A stretch of DNA of 64,000 bases, from positions 1-64,000 of the forward strand of contig NZ_FORX01000008.1 of NCBI RefSeq assembly GCF_900114115.1. The letters run 5' to 3'. The DNA is from Desulfomicrobium apsheronum (GTDB lineage Bacteria > Desulfobacterota > Desulfovibrionia > Desulfovibrionales > Desulfomicrobiaceae). Under the pieces are notes generated by a model. That model ran no database searches. It saw nothing but the letters and a program-made list of their open reading frames with translations, and was not told where the DNA came from. Position 1 is the first letter of the stretch. Each line of letters opens with the position of its first letter. A program made the translations under genes and the position numbers. Shown here piece after piece: positions 35,908 through 45,534 of the stretch.

Positions 35908-36741
35908 TCAGAGCGGATACGGCGTCAAACTGCGCACCCCTTTCTCGGTAACCAGCAGGGTCTGCTCGAACTGGGCCGAAAGGGACCCGTCGGCCGTGAC
36001 CACGGTCCAACCGTCATCGAGCCTGTTTATGGCCAGACCGCCCTGGTTGATCATGGGCTCAATGGTGAAGACCATGCCCGGAACGAGCACGACACCAAGG
36101 CCGGGACGTCCGGTATGATTGACCTGTGGCTGTTCATGAAAAGCATGCCCCACGCCGTGCCCGACCAGTTCACGTACCACGGAATACCCCGAACCTTCCG
36201 CATGGCTCTGGACGGCGTGCCCCACATCCCCGAGCGTCGCACCCGGACGGACGGCCGCGATGCCCCGGGCCAGGCACTGGGCCGTCACCTCCACCAGCCT
36301 TGAGGCCTCGGCGGACACCTTGCCGACGAAAAACGTGCGGTTGGCGTCGGCGAACCAGCCGTCCTTGATGCTGGTCACATCGACATTGACGATATCCCCC
36401 TCGCGCAGTTCGCGCGGCCCGGGGATGCCGTGACAGATCTCGTCGTTGACCGATACGCAAGTGCTCTTGGGAAATCCCCTGTAACCCAGGGAAGCGGGCA
36501 CGGCCCCATGTTCCAGAGTGAAGTCATGGACCAGGGTGTTGAGGGCGTCGGTCGTGATACCCGGAGCAATATGGGCCCCGATCATGTCCAGCGTGCGCAC
36601 CACGAGTTCTCCGGCCTTGGCGATGCCGTCCACGGCCGCCTTGTCCTTCAGTTTGATGCGATACCTCTTCCAATATTCTTCCGCCACGGAGGCGCTCAGA
36701 CTCCGGCGGTTCAACCGTAATTTCGAGTTGCGAAATAGCAT
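35908..36741 (-). CDS. map: Methionine aminopeptidase, type I
   Basis: 277 residues from ATG at 36741 (MLFRNSKLRLNRRS); a longer frame to 36840 covers the promoter of the divergent HMA gene and is rejected. The metal ligands fit the family: HGIP region His, NVDVTSIKDGWFAD Asp pair, HGVGHAFHEQP His, IEPMI Glu and a final Glu in AQFEQTLLV. It removes N-terminal methionine from new proteins, cytoplasmic. The about 30-residue basic N-terminal extension before the catalytic domain is longer than in E. coli Map and is seen in some relatives. Confidence 0.93.
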   Translation of the reverse strand: MLFRNSKLRLNRRSLSASVAEEYWKRYRIKLKDKAAVDGIAKAGELVVRTLDMIGAHIAPGITTDALNTLVHDFTLEHGAVPASLGYRGFPKSTCVSVNDEICHGIPGPRELREGDIVNVDVTSIKDGWFADANRTFFVGKVSAEASRLVEVTAQCLARGIAAVRPGATLGDVGHAVQSHAEGSGYSVVRELVGHGVGHAFHEQPQVNHTGRPGLGVVLVPGMVFTIEPMINQGGLAINRLDDGWTVVTADGSLSAQFEQTLLVTEKGVRSLTPYPL

Positions 36742-36864
36742 GACGTACCTTTGTTTGATGTTTTTTAATATTACTTGTCCCAGAACGCACCGTTCTGTCC
36801 AGTGTCCGCGAACGTTGCCTTCCATGACTCTTTCGGCCATGATCGAAAAAAAAAGGAGGCAACC

Positions 36865-37092
36865 ATGCCAGTTATCAAAATCTCAGGAATGTCCTGCGCC
36901 CACTGCACGGGTTCCGTGACCAAAATTTTACAGACAACGCCCGGCATCTCCAACATTTCCGTGACCCTTGACCCCGGTCAGGCCAGCTTCGACGCCGACC
37001 CAGAGGTCAATCTCGATCAGGTCAAGGACGCCTCCGCAAGATCGGCTTTGACCCACAGGACTAGGGCATGTTTCCAACCTTGCGCAAGCTGA
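36865..37092 (+). pseudogene. HMA-domain copper chaperone-like gene with a 1-nt deletion
   Basis: ATG at 36865 follows AAAGGAGG by 6 nt. The first about 55 residues are a heavy-metal-associated domain: MPVIKISGMSCAHCTGSV with the CxxC metal site, then the second half of the ferredoxin-like fold up to LDQVKDA. After codon 56, near 37030, the frame departs. If one A is restored (GACGCC-A-TCCGCAAG) the sequence reads DAIRKIGFDPQD and stops at 37062-37064, exactly before the next gene's ATG at 37068. In the present frame the protein has an unrelated tail to 37092. The metal-binding half is intact, so partial function is possible. Confidence 0.8.
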
Positions 37093-37568
37093 TCCTGCTC
37101 GTTCTGGGCATCCCGTTCGTGATCCTCGGCACCCGCTTCCTCCTGGACGCGGGTCAAAGCGCCCTGATCCATTTCGCCGCCGAGTCCTGGAAACCGATCA
37201 CGGTCGAGGTCCTTTCCGTGGAGCATTTCTCGGGCGCGGACCAGGCGCTGGGAAACCAGACTGTGGTCCATTACCAGTACGAATTCGAAGGCCAGGCCCT
37301 TGAGGGGCAATTTTCGTGCATCGGCGACGAATGTCCGCAAACGGATCTGCATCTGTCCCTGCGCGCGGCCCAGGACGAAAAACGCCCCGTTTCGGCCCTG
37401 GTCAATCCGGACGACCCCGCGCAGTCCCTGCTCTACCGACACCTTTACATGCCCCTCTTCCTGCTCAAGGCAGGGGTCGGACTTTTCTGCTTCCTGACCG
37501 GCAGCGTGTCCGTCATCTTCGGCGTCTATCTGCTGAGCGGCGCAGGCGCCGCCAAGGGAGGCAAATGA
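37068..37568 (+). CDS. DUF3592-type two-helix membrane protein
   Basis: 166 residues with membrane helices at about 7-29 and 126-157 and a beta-rich domain between (WKPITVEVLSVEHFSG, VVHYQYEFEGQALEGQFSC), the usual DUF3592 layout. Function is unknown. It would have followed the restored HMA gene by 3 bp and overlaps the next gene by 4 bp (ATGA), indicating one operon. Confidence 0.75.
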   Translation: MFPTLRKLILLVLGIPFVILGTRFLLDAGQSALIHFAAESWKPITVEVLSVEHFSGADQALGNQTVVHYQYEFEGQALEGQFSCIGDECPQTDLHLSLRAAQDEKRPVSALVNPDDPAQSLLYRHLYMPLFLLKAGVGLFCFLTGSVSVIFGVYLLSGAGAAKGGK

Positions 37569-37870
37569 TCCACGTCGTGGCGCACGTCACCCTCAAACGC
37601 AAAACGGCTCCGCTCTTTCTGCGCGAATTCCGCGATCTGGCCGTCCTGGTCCGCCAGGAACCGGGTTGCGTGGACTATTTTCCGGCCCAGGATGTCGACA
37701 TGGCCCTTGAAAACCAGCATCTTGGCCCGGATTCGGTCACGGTGCTTGAAAAATGGGCCAGCCGCAAAGCTCTTGAGAGCCACCTGCGCTCCGGCCACAT
37801 GCGCGGGTTTCAGGAGAGAATAAAAGACATCGTACTCGACACGCGACTGATCATCGTCGAAGAGGTCTAG
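37565..37870 (+). CDS. Antibiotic biosynthesis monooxygenase (ABM)-fold protein
   Basis: 101 residues of the ferredoxin-like ABM fold: IHVVAHVTLKRKTAPLFLREF, then EPGCVDYFPAQD, then the FHLR-like end KWASRKALESHLRSGHMRGF. Such small dimers act as quinol monooxygenases, heme-related enzymes or have no known role; the reaction here cannot be read. ATG overlaps the TGA of the DUF3592 gene. A strong terminator follows 78 bp later. Confidence 0.82.
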   Translation: MIHVVAHVTLKRKTAPLFLREFRDLAVLVRQEPGCVDYFPAQDVDMALENQHLGPDSVTVLEKWASRKALESHLRSGHMRGFQERIKDIVLDTRLIIVEEV

Positions 37871-37948
37871 AAAAAAAACAGGGCAAGGCAATGCTGAAAT
37901 CAAAGGCTTGCCGCCTGCCTACACGTTCCCGATGGCCGACAAAGGAAG

Positions 37949-37988
37949 AGCCCCTGCCGAAGTCATTCGCGCAGGGGCTTTCTTTTTT
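37949..37988 (+). terminator. Terminator after the ABM gene
   Basis: AGCCCCTGC (37949-37957) pairs with GCAGGGGCT (37971-37979), followed by TTCTTTTTT. Confidence 0.9.
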
Positions 37989-38007
37989 CACGGACTGGCA
38001 GATGTTC

Positions 38008-38649
38008 TCAGGAACCGCGAGGCTCCCGCGCCAGCTTGAGCAGGGCGTTGATCACGCAGGCGGCGAGGCTTGAGCCGCCCTTGCGACCGACGATGGTGAT
38101 GTAGGGGATGGCGTCCTGGGCCAGGAGCAACTCCTTGGATTCCGCCGCGTTCACAAACCCGACCGGCATGCCCACGATGAGCTTTGGCGGACGGGCGCCG
38201 CGCTCCATCCAGTCCAGGAGGCGATACAGGGCAGTCGGCGCATTGCCGATGACGAAAATGTCCGCCCCTCCATGAGCCATAACCTCGTCCACGGCGGCCC
38301 AGGCCCGGGTGACGCCTTCGCTTTTGGCGCGCTTGGCCACCGCCGGATCATCGATCAGGCAACGCACCGTGCATCCGAGAGGCTCAAGCCTGCGGACCGG
38401 AATGCCGGACAATGCCATGCGGGTGTCGGTCACGATGTCGGCTCCGGCCAAAAGCGCGTCCTTACCTGCCTGGATGGCGGCGGGATGAAAGCGGATGTGC
38501 GAGAGCAGATCGAAATCAGCGGTGGTGTGAATCATGCGGCGGGCGACAGCCCACTGGTCCCCTGCGAAGGGCCGGGGTTCGGGGACCTCTGCGTCGATAA
38601 TGGCCAGGGAGCGGGATTCGATCTCCATGGGGGGGACGGAAACATACAT
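38008..38649 (-). CDS. cobH: Precorrin-8X / cobalt-precorrin-8 methylmutase
   Basis: 213 residues, the normal length of CobH/CbiC. The catalytic His lies in RMIHTTADFD (about residue 41). GADIVTDTRMALSGI and the C-terminal VGFVNAAESKELL and GRKGGSSLAACVINALL are family marks. It moves the C-11 methyl group to C-12 in corrin synthesis, an anaerobic cobalamin pathway step (equivalently cbiC). AAGGAT precedes the ATG. It stands apart from other cobalamin genes in this window. Confidence 0.94.
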   Translation of the reverse strand: MYVSVPPMEIESRSLAIIDAEVPEPRPFAGDQWAVARRMIHTTADFDLLSHIRFHPAAIQAGKDALLAGADIVTDTRMALSGIPVRRLEPLGCTVRCLIDDPAVAKRAKSEGVTRAWAAVDEVMAHGGADIFVIGNAPTALYRLLDWMERGARPPKLIVGMPVGFVNAAESKELLLAQDAIPYITIVGRKGGSSLAACVINALLKLAREPRGS

Positions 38650-38714
38650 GAGATATCCTTATGAAGAGGCGCCGGACAAAATGCCAAGGGGTTTCGCGGC
38701 GCGGAATCAAAACC

Positions 38715-39365
38715 TCATTTGGGGGAGTCTTCAAAGACCGTGATCATGAAAAGGCTTTCCTGCTCGAAAAATTCCTGCTCGATGCGACCGATCAGAGGTT
38801 CCACGACATCAAGCACGATTCTGGCGCGCTTGAAGGGCTTGTCCTCGTGACCGACTCTGATCTTGCGCACCATGCGCCCATCACAGGGGATTTCCCTGAT
38901 CAGGCCAGGCTTTGGCAGCGCGCCGTCGAAATCACACACCACCCGCACCGGAAGCGCGGTCTTCAGCGTAAACACGTCGGGCAACACCGGACCGTCCAGA
39001 TAAACGCGCACCCGCTCGGCGGAGCCCATGGATTCAAATTCGACGCGCACTATGCGCTGTTCCTCGAAAAGGAGGCAGCCCTTGCCGGAATTTTCCTCGA
39101 ACACGGGCACGGAGACATCCGCACCGGGAGTCAGAAGCGCTGAATGAAAAATCCCGGGGTTGAGCTTGGTGAAAACATCCCGGACCTTGGCGTACTCGCC
39201 CATGGAGGTCACGCAGCCGTACTTCAGCAAAAGCTGGCGGACGCTGTCCCCCTCGACGACACGATGCACACGCACCGAATGCTCTTCGGCATGAAGATGC
39301 CCCAGTGGGCAGGATGCGAAAAGAATCCATAACAACAGATAGAAAAAACGGATTGATCTTGTCAT
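38715..39365 (-). CDS. Exported protein, function unknown (possible AMIN-like domain)
   Basis: 216 residues from ATG at 39365 with a signal peptide (IRFFYLLLWILFASCPLG, cleavage near LHA-EE). The mature part begins with a LysM-like stretch (VRVHRVVEGDSVRQLLLKYG) and ends with a beta-rich region (RVRVYLDGPVLPDVFTLKTA) reminiscent of AMIN domains of envelope proteins. The resemblance is weak. It lies 65 bp upstream of cobH in the same direction, possibly co-transcribed by chance. Confidence 0.68.
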   Translation of the reverse strand: MTRSIRFFYLLLWILFASCPLGHLHAEEHSVRVHRVVEGDSVRQLLLKYGCVTSMGEYAKVRDVFTKLNPGIFHSALLTPGADVSVPVFEENSGKGCLLFEEQRIVRVEFESMGSAERVRVYLDGPVLPDVFTLKTALPVRVVCDFDGALPKPGLIREIPCDGRMVRKIRVGHEDKPFKRARIVLDVVEPLIGRIEQEFFEQESLFMITVFEDSPK

Positions 39366-39662
39366 GACCGGCAAACATCCATCATTTTAAAACGTCCGTA
39401 TTTGACAACCCCGACACTACCCAAGAAATAAGAAAAAGAAAATCAATTCCATGCCATGATTTTTCACCGCAAGGACCGCTCTTTTTCGCGCCGCCCCCGT
39501 TCCTCCCCCCGATACGCCCCGCAGGGACGGCAGACAGTGAGCGCTTGGACACGGTAGCGAATTCTGGTAGTTAAAAAAAGTCGTCTCACGGCGCGCGCGG
39601 CACGAAATCCGGCAGAAAATCAAGCATCTCCAGAACGACCCACCAAGGGGAACACGAACCTC

Positions 39663-41912
39663 ATGAGCATCCGCAACAATTCCAGCGCACAGGATCCCGA
39701 ATCCGAACGTGGCGCGTGCAGGCAAGAGCTTCGTGAACTCAAAGACCGCCTCCAGGAGCAAAGCCTCGCCCGGGACCCGCTGCACGAAGACGCGGCAAAG
39801 CTGACGCAACTGGTCGCGGAACTGGACAAGGCCAAGCGGCAGGCCGAATCCGCAAGTCGCATGAAGTCCCAGTTTCTGGCCAATTTCAGCCATGAAATCC
39901 GCACCCCAATGAACGCCATCATCGGCATGACGGACGTCGTGCTGGGCACGAAGGTCACTCCCGAACAGCACCGCGCCCTGACCATCGTCAAGAACGCCTC
40001 CGAGTCGCTGCTCAATCTCATAAACGGTGTCCTTGATCTCTCCAAGATCGAGGCCGGGCAGTTCGCGCTGGAAATACGCCCCTTCGATCTGCGCGCCGAG
40101 GTCGAAAGAACCGTCAGCACGCTTGGGCTCACGGCCGCCGAGAAGGGCCTGGAACTGATCTGCCGCCTGCCCCCGGACATGCCACGCGAAATGCGCGGCG
40201 ACCCCATCCGCCTGCGCCAGGTGCTCATGAACCTGCTCGGCAATGCGCTCAAGTTCACCCCCTCGGGCCATGTCTGCTGCTCCTGCGCGGTGGAACCGGA
40301 CCAGACAGGCGACTGCGTGGTCCGGTTCAGGATCGAGGATACCGGCATCGGCATCCCCGAGGACAAGCAGGCCGGAATCTTCGAGGATTTCACCCAGGTG
40401 GACAGCTCCTCCACCCGCGTCTACGGCGGAACCGGCCTTGGGCTGTCCATCTCGCGCAAGCTGGTCCAGCTCATGGGCGGCGACATCTCGGTGCACAGCA
40501 TCCCCGGGCAGGGCAGCACCTTCGAATTTCATACCCTCATGAGCCGGCCCAGCGCCCCGGACACGGCAAACGCAGGAATCTTCGATCACGCGGCCACTGT
40601 CCTGGTCGTGGCCAACAATCCGCTGATCCGAGCCCATATCGTGGAACTGCTCGCCTTCTGGGGGCTTGATGCCGAAACCACCGACTGCATGGAGTGCATG
40701 GGCCTTGACGGAAAAAGCGTGGACCTTGCGATCATGGACACGGACTTCGGCGACTTCGCCTGCATGGAACTCACGCTCTCGGGCGGAACCCTGCATGATG
40801 TCCCGAGCATCGTACTGACTCAGATGGGCGACAAATCGATCGCGGCCGGCGAGGGACAGATACGCGCCGTGCTGACCAAACCCCTGCTCCAGGACGAATT
40901 GCTGCGCGTCCTGGCCCAGGTTTTCGGACTGCGCCTGCACCTGCCGGACAATCAGCCCACGGAGCGCAGCCTGCCCCGACTGCGCCCGCTCGAAATCCTG
41001 CTGGTCGACGACGTGGCCACCAACAGGGAACTGGCCGGACTGCTGCTGGGCAAGATGGGGCACTCGGTGCACGAGGCGAGCGACGGCCTGGACGTGCTGA
41101 CCATGATCAGCAGGCACGCCTACGACCTCATCTTCATGGACCTGCAGATGCCGGTCATGGACGGGTTCACGGCAACGGGCATCATCCGCGCCTGCGAACA
41201 GGGACTGCCAGCCCCCACGGACATGGACAACAGCTTTCTGGTCCGGGCCGTGCGCGAAAAGGTTCAGGGCACCCATACTCCCATCGTGGCCATGACCGCT
41301 CACGCCCTGCTCGAAGACAAGGAGCGCTGCCTGGGCATCGGCATGGACGGCTATCTGACCAAACCATTGCGGCTGGACGAGGTGCACGCGGTGCTCAGCG
41401 GATTCAGCGATATCCTGGACCCTTCACCGGCGCATTCCTCGCAGGCGCCGGAAGGCGAGCCGGAAATACCGTCCCGACCAGCGCCCCAGGCCGAGCCCGA
41501 AATTTTGCCCGAATCTTTCCCGGTATCCGAGCCGCAGCCATCGCCCCGGCCCACCAAAGACTATATCGCGCGCATGCTGGACTCCCTGAACGCCCAGTAC
41601 GAACTCGATCGCGAAGAGGCCATGCCGTTGATCCAGAGCCTGGCCGAGACGCTGACCGCTCACGATCAGAAGTTGCGAGCTTGCCTGGAGGCAGCCGGGC
41701 CGGACAAGCTCATGCACCATGCCCACGGCATCAAGGGCCTGCTGATGAACATGGGCCTGACCGAGGAAGGTCTGACGGCAAAAAAACTGGAGAATTCGGC
41801 CCGCGCGGGCTCCGCACCCGAAGACCTGCGCCGGGAGACCGAGACCCTGCTGCTGACGACCGAAAACATTCTTGCGGAACTCCGCATCGCCCTTGGCGAC
41901 GAAAACATCTGA
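39663..41912 (+). CDS. Cytoplasmic hybrid histidine kinase with two receivers and HPt
   Basis: 749 residues without membrane helices. A short coiled coil is followed by HisKA with H77 ([14 protein letters not shown]), HATPase_c (about 185-300, [29 protein letters not shown]), a degenerate receiver (about 315-420, [11 protein letters not shown] instead of the acidic pair), a good receiver (about 440-590, [13 protein letters not shown] and [12 protein letters not shown]), a Pro/Glu-rich linker and an HPt domain with H688 ([15 protein letters not shown]). A phosphorelay His-Asp-His can be completed inside this protein; the final regulator is not nearby. The REC2 sequence has an insert of about 20 residues between the Asp and Thr motifs. 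The signal must be cytosolic. Confidence 0.9.
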   Translation: MSIRNNSSAQDPESERGACRQELRELKDRLQEQSLARDPLHEDAAKLTQLVAELDKAKRQAESASRMKSQFLANFSHEIRTPMNAIIGMTDVVLGTKVTPEQHRALTIVKNASESLLNLINGVLDLSKIEAGQFALEIRPFDLRAEVERTVSTLGLTAAEKGLELICRLPPDMPREMRGDPIRLRQVLMNLLGNALKFTPSGHVCCSCAVEPDQTGDCVVRFRIEDTGIGIPEDKQAGIFEDFTQVDSSSTRVYGGTGLGLSISRKLVQLMGGDISVHSIPGQGSTFEFHTLMSRPSAPDTANAGIFDHAATVLVVANNPLIRAHIVELLAFWGLDAETTDCMECMGLDGKSVDLAIMDTDFGDFACMELTLSGGTLHDVPSIVLTQMGDKSIAAGEGQIRAVLTKPLLQDELLRVLAQVFGLRLHLPDNQPTERSLPRLRPLEILLVDDVATNRELAGLLLGKMGHSVHEASDGLDVLTMISRHAYDLIFMDLQMPVMDGFTATGIIRACEQGLPAPTDMDNSFLVRAVREKVQGTHTPIVAMTAHALLEDKERCLGIGMDGYLTKPLRLDEVHAVLSGFSDILDPSPAHSSQAPEGEPEIPSRPAPQAEPEILPESFPVSEPQPSPRPTKDYIARMLDSLNAQYELDREEAMPLIQSLAETLTAHDQKLRACLEAAGPDKLMHHAHGIKGLLMNMGLTEEGLTAKKLENSARAGSAPEDLRRETETLLLTTENILAELRIALGDENI

Positions 41913-41922
41913 AGGAGGCATC

Positions 41923-42615
41923 ATGAACACCCTGACCTGGCACGGCCACTCGGCTTTTGCCATCACCAGCCAAAATCTCTCGATTCTGATCGACCCCTGG
42001 TTCGACGGCAATCCGTCGGCCAAGGCCACGGCCGAAAGCATTAGCGCCGACCTTGTCCTGGTCACCCACGACCACGGCGACCATGTGGGACAGGCCCTTG
42101 AAATCTGCCAGCGCACCGGAGCCACGCTGGGCTGCATCGTGGAGCTTGCCGCCAAGCTCAAAAGCCAGGGCCTGCCGGACAGCCAGATCCTGAACGGCAT
42201 CGGTTTCAACATCGGCGGCACCGTGACCCACCAGGACATTGCGGTGACCATGGTCCAGGCCACTCACTCCTGCGAGTCGGGCGTGCCGACGGGATTCATC
42301 ATCCGCCTGCCGGACGGCTACACCATCTACCATTCCGGCGACACGGGCATTTTTTCGACCATGGCCATGTGGGGCAAGCTGTACAAGATCGACCTGGCCC
42401 TGCTGCCCATCGGCGGTGTCTTCACCATGGACGCGACCCAGGCGGCCTATGCGACCATGATGCTCAGATGCAAGAAGGTCATCCCCATGCACTGGGGCAC
42501 ATTCCCGGCCCTGGCCCAGAACGTTGACGCATTCAGGAAGGAGCTGGACAAACTGGATCTGGGCGACGCCCTGATGCAGGTCGAAGTGGGAGTGCCGGTC
42601 GGACTGGTGGAGTGA
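41923..42615 (+). CDS. UPF0173 metal-dependent hydrolase (metallo-beta-lactamase fold)
   Basis: 230 residues from ATG at 41923, with AAGGAGG 4 nt upstream. The metal-binding motifs are WHGHSAF at the start, THDHGDH near residue 47, TH in the middle (VQATHSCE), SGDTGIF and a C-terminal [10 protein letters not shown]. This is the UPF0173/YtkL group; the substrate is unknown. It begins 10 bp after the hybrid kinase and may be co-transcribed. A bidirectional hairpin separates it from trpB. Confidence 0.9.
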   Translation: MNTLTWHGHSAFAITSQNLSILIDPWFDGNPSAKATAESISADLVLVTHDHGDHVGQALEICQRTGATLGCIVELAAKLKSQGLPDSQILNGIGFNIGGTVTHQDIAVTMVQATHSCESGVPTGFIIRLPDGYTIYHSGDTGIFSTMAMWGKLYKIDLALLPIGGVFTMDATQAAYATMMLRCKKVIPMHWGTFPALAQNVDAFRKELDKLDLGDALMQVEVGVPVGLVE

Positions 42616-42653
42616 GCCATCCGGCAAGGTCCTTGCCGAGTGGAACAAAATTG

Positions 42654-42689
42654 AAATGGCCCGGCCGATTATTTTCGGCCGGGCCATTT
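42654..42689. terminator. Bidirectional terminator between UPF0173 gene and trpB
   Basis: AAATGGCCCGGCCGA and TCGGCCGGGCCATTT are a perfect 15-bp inverted repeat around a 6-nt loop, between convergent genes. Confidence 0.9.
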
Positions 42690-42739
42690 ATCTTGTCGCG
42701 TCGACAAACGGACTCATCCCTGAAGAATGCTCCGCGCGT

Positions 42740-43948
42740 CTACAGTACAGGTGGCACGACCTCGCCGCTTGCGACCATGCGTTCGATCTGGTCCACGTCC
42801 TTGTCGCCGCGTCCCGAAAGGTTGACGATGATGATCGCTTCGGGAGGCAGTGTCGGCGCGAGACGCAAGGCATGGGCCAGAGCGTGGGAGGATTCCAGGG
42901 CCGGGATGATACCCTCGGTGCGCGAAAGCAGGAAGAAGGCGTCAAGGGCTTCCTTGTCGCTGGCGTGCACGTACTCGGCCCGGCCCAGATCCTTGAGATG
43001 GGCGTGTTCGGGGCCGACGCTCGGATAATCGAGGCCTGCCGAAATGGAATAGACTTCCGCGGCCTCACCGGCCGGGTCTTTCAGCATGTAGGAGTTGAAT
43101 CCGTGCATGACCCCGGGTTCGCCAAGGCAAAGCGTGGCAGCGTGTTCGCCATAGCCAAGCCCTCTGCCGGCGGGCTCGACTCCGACGAGCCTGACCTCCT
43201 CATGGGGAATGAACTCGGAAAAAAGCCCCATGGCGTTGGAACCGCCGCCCACGCAGGCGATGCAGTAATCGGGCAGGCGGCCTTCGGCCTCCAGGATCTG
43301 CGCCTTGGCTTCCCGGCCTACGATGGACTGGAATTCGCGCACCATGACCGGATATGGGTGCGGCCCAACCGCCGATCCGAGCAGATAGAAGGTATTTTCG
43401 GCATCCTGAACCCAGGCCATGAGCGCCTCGTCCACGGCCTCCTTCAAGGTCTTCTGGCCGCTCTCGGCGGGAACGACCTTGGCGCCCATCATCTGCATGC
43501 GAAACACATTGAGCTTCTGCCGCTCCACATCCACCGCGCCCATGTGGATGGTGCACTCCATGCCCATGAGGGCCGCCGTTGCCGCAGTGGCCACACCGTG
43601 CTGGCCCGCGCCGGTCTCGGCAATGATCTTCTTCTTGCCCATGCGCTTGGCGAGCAGAATCTGGCCGATGGTGTTGTTGACCTTGTGCGCGCCCAAATGG
43701 TTCAGGTCCTCTCGCTTGAGGTAGATCTTCGCACCGCCGCAGCGCTCGGTCAGGTTGGCGCAAAAATAGAGCGGATTGGGACGGCCGGTGAACTGCTTCT
43801 GGTAGTACTCGTATTCCTTGATGAAATCCGGATCGTTGCGATAGCGTTCAAAAGCCTCGGCCAGTTCATTGAGGATGTCCTTGATCGGTTCGGGAACGAA
43901 CTGTCCGCCGTAGGCGCCAAAAAAACCGTCGGCTGTGGGCATGGTCAT
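42740..43948 (-). CDS. trpB: Tryptophan synthase beta chain
   Basis: 402 residues, normal for TrpB1. The PLP lysine lies in [13 protein letters not shown] (about residue 92), the phosphate loop in [10 protein letters not shown], and GGQFVPEP opens the protein. It joins indole and serine to tryptophan. trpA and other trp genes do not lie beside it here. AAGGAG precedes the ATG. An intrinsic terminator hairpin sits about 25 nt upstream of the start with no gene to terminate in front of it, suggesting attenuation. Confidence 0.96.
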   Translation of the reverse strand: MTMPTADGFFGAYGGQFVPEPIKDILNELAEAFERYRNDPDFIKEYEYYQKQFTGRPNPLYFCANLTERCGGAKIYLKREDLNHLGAHKVNNTIGQILLAKRMGKKKIIAETGAGQHGVATAATAALMGMECTIHMGAVDVERQKLNVFRMQMMGAKVVPAESGQKTLKEAVDEALMAWVQDAENTFYLLGSAVGPHPYPVMVREFQSIVGREAKAQILEAEGRLPDYCIACVGGGSNAMGLFSEFIPHEEVRLVGVEPAGRGLGYGEHAATLCLGEPGVMHGFNSYMLKDPAGEAAEVYSISAGLDYPSVGPEHAHLKDLGRAEYVHASDKEALDAFFLLSRTEGIIPALESSHALAHALRLAPTLPPEAIIIVNLSGRGDKDVDQIERMVASGEVVPPVL

Positions 43949-43973
43949 GAGGAGTCTCCTTGGGGGTTCGAAT

Positions 43974-44010
43974 AAAAAAAAAACCGCGGTCAGTCTGCAC
44001 TGCCGCGGTT
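43974..44010 (-). promoter_or_regulatory. Attenuator-like terminator in the trpB leader
   Basis: On the minus strand AACCGCGG pairs with CCGCGGTT around a 13-nt loop and runs into ten T's (43983-43974). No minus-strand gene lies upstream, so the hairpin must act on the trpB leader transcript. Confidence 0.78.
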
Positions 44011-44123
44011 GGTATTTTGCTTATCCTTTGACGGATTTCAGGCCAAGACGCATCCCACGGCATGTATTTCATGCCGCCACCAAAGAAGGGAAACGCTGCT
44101 GGCCGTGGTATTCATGGAGAAAA

Positions 44124-44152
44124 TGACTGCCCGCGCACTGAGCGTTTGTCAA
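44124..44152 (-). promoter_or_regulatory. Candidate trpB promoter
   Basis: Perfect TTGACA at 44152-44147; a clear -10 is lacking at 17 bp (CAGTCA), the nearest AT-rich hexamer being TCATTT at 44126-44121. It would give a leader of about 165 nt before trpB, a usual length for attenuation. The leader contains a frame from ATG 44072 with two Trp codons (PWDASWPE) but no stop before the hairpin. Confidence 0.4.
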
Positions 44153-44205
44153 GCCATAATCGATCGGATACACGAATGCGTCACGATCACCAAAGGAGCA
44201 CCCGC

Positions 44206-44553
44206 ATGATCACCAAAAATGAAGACGCCGTCTGGCACGAGCTCATCCCGGGCATCAGTGTCAGTACACTGGTTCATGGAGACAAGACCCTCATGGCCCG
44301 CTTTGAACTCAAGGAACACTCGTATCTCCCCATCCACTCGCACATGCACGAACAGACCGGATATCTGGTCTCGGGGCACATGACCATGACCATCGACGGA
44401 GCGGAATACCACTTCGGCCCCGGCGACAGCTGGTGCATCGCCCCGGGAGTCGAGCACGGCGCGGTCATCCACGAAACCTGTCTGGCCATCGAAGTCTTCT
44501 CCCCCGTGCGCGAGGACTACATGCCCTATCTGCCGAAGGGAAAAACATATTGA
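44206..44553 (+). CDS. Cupin-domain protein
   Basis: 115 residues from ATG at 44206 (AAAGGAG 7 nt upstream). A single cupin barrel with the metal motifs HSHMHEQTGYLVSGHMT and PGDSWCIAPGVEHGA. Substrate unknown; relatives bind small ligands or metal. Its TGA overlaps the ATG of the pseudouridine synthase gene. Confidence 0.85.
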   Translation: MITKNEDAVWHELIPGISVSTLVHGDKTLMARFELKEHSYLPIHSHMHEQTGYLVSGHMTMTIDGAEYHFGPGDSWCIAPGVEHGAVIHETCLAIEVFSPVREDYMPYLPKGKTY

Positions 44554-45392
44554 TGCACGCCGACACATTTTCCCGCACCTTCACCGTGGAAGAAGCAGCC
44601 TCCGCCTGCGACACACTGGCCGGCCTGACCGGACTGCCCAAGGCCCGCATCAAAGATTGCATGGTTAAAGGCGGCGTGTGGTGGTCCCGCCCGGGGCGCT
44701 CGACCACGCGACTGCGCCGCGCGTCCACTGAAGTGAAACCCGGTGAACGTCTGGAAATCAACTACGATCCAGCGCTCCTGGCCCTGGTCCCGGCCCAGCC
44801 GGAACTCATCGCCAAGGCCAAACACTATTCGATCTGGAACAAACCGGCGGGCGTCCTGTCCCAGGGCACCCGTTTCGCGGATCACTGCACCCTGCCCCGC
44901 CTGGCCCAGGCCAAGCTTGGGTCCAGAAACGAGCTGCACCCGGTTCATCGCCTGGATCGTGAAGCACGGGGGATCATGCTCCTGGCCCACGACGGCAAGG
45001 CCGCCGCGAAGCTCGGGGAACTCTTTCGCCAGGGCGCGGTGGCCAAGGAGTATGCGGCCATCGTGCGCGGCATTCCGGACTGGACGGACCTTGAGGTCGA
45101 CGAACCCCTGGACGGCAAAGAGGCCCGGTCACGCTTTCACGTCATCCAGAGCGACCCCGCCTCCGACATGACCCTCCTGCTCGCCCGCATCGAAACGGGA
45201 CGCAAACATCAGATTCGCCGCCATCTCCACGGCCTGGGACACCCCGTCATGGGCGATCCCCGCTACGGCCGTGGCAACAAGCTGGTCGAAGGACTGCAAC
45301 TCATGGCCAGAAGCCTGGCCTTCACCTGCCCGTTCACCAACGCTCCAAAACAATGGGCCGTACCGGATCTTCCATTTCCTCTTGTGGACTAA
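44553..45392 (+). CDS. RluA-family pseudouridine synthase
   Basis: 279 residues. An S4-like N-terminal part (residues 1-75) leads into the RluA catalytic domain with HPVHRLDREARGIMLLA (catalytic Asp in HRLD), KEYAAIVRG, and GRKHQIRRHLHGLGHPVMGDPRYG. It changes uridines in rRNA or tRNA to pseudouridine. It is translationally coupled to the cupin gene by a TGATG overlap. The particular RNA target is not evident. Confidence 0.9.
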   Translation: MHADTFSRTFTVEEAASACDTLAGLTGLPKARIKDCMVKGGVWWSRPGRSTTRLRRASTEVKPGERLEINYDPALLALVPAQPELIAKAKHYSIWNKPAGVLSQGTRFADHCTLPRLAQAKLGSRNELHPVHRLDREARGIMLLAHDGKAAAKLGELFRQGAVAKEYAAIVRGIPDWTDLEVDEPLDGKEARSRFHVIQSDPASDMTLLLARIETGRKHQIRRHLHGLGHPVMGDPRYGRGNKLVEGLQLMARSLAFTCPFTNAPKQWAVPDLPFPLVD

Positions 45393-45458
45393 ACCACACT
45401 TTTGAGACCACGCCCAAACACGATACATGCCCGGCATCGCAGTCGTTCCAACAAAAAG

Positions 45459-45497
45459 GACCTCACTTGAAAAAAAACCATGTTTTCAAGTGAGGTC
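45459..45497 (+). terminator. Long hairpin after the pseudouridine synthase gene
   Basis: GACCTCACTTGAAAA and TTTTCAAGTGAGGTC form a perfect 15-bp stem with an 8-9 nt loop. No T-run follows, so it is a weak terminator or an RNA stabiliser. Confidence 0.6.
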
Positions 45498-45534
45498 TGC
45501 AATTAATTCTGTGAATTCATCCAGAACATGACCG

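Noticed and set aside
39417-41387. 656-codon minus-strand frame
   Set aside because: Antisense to the hybrid histidine kinase; low-complexity His/Gln/Gly-rich translation typical of shadows.
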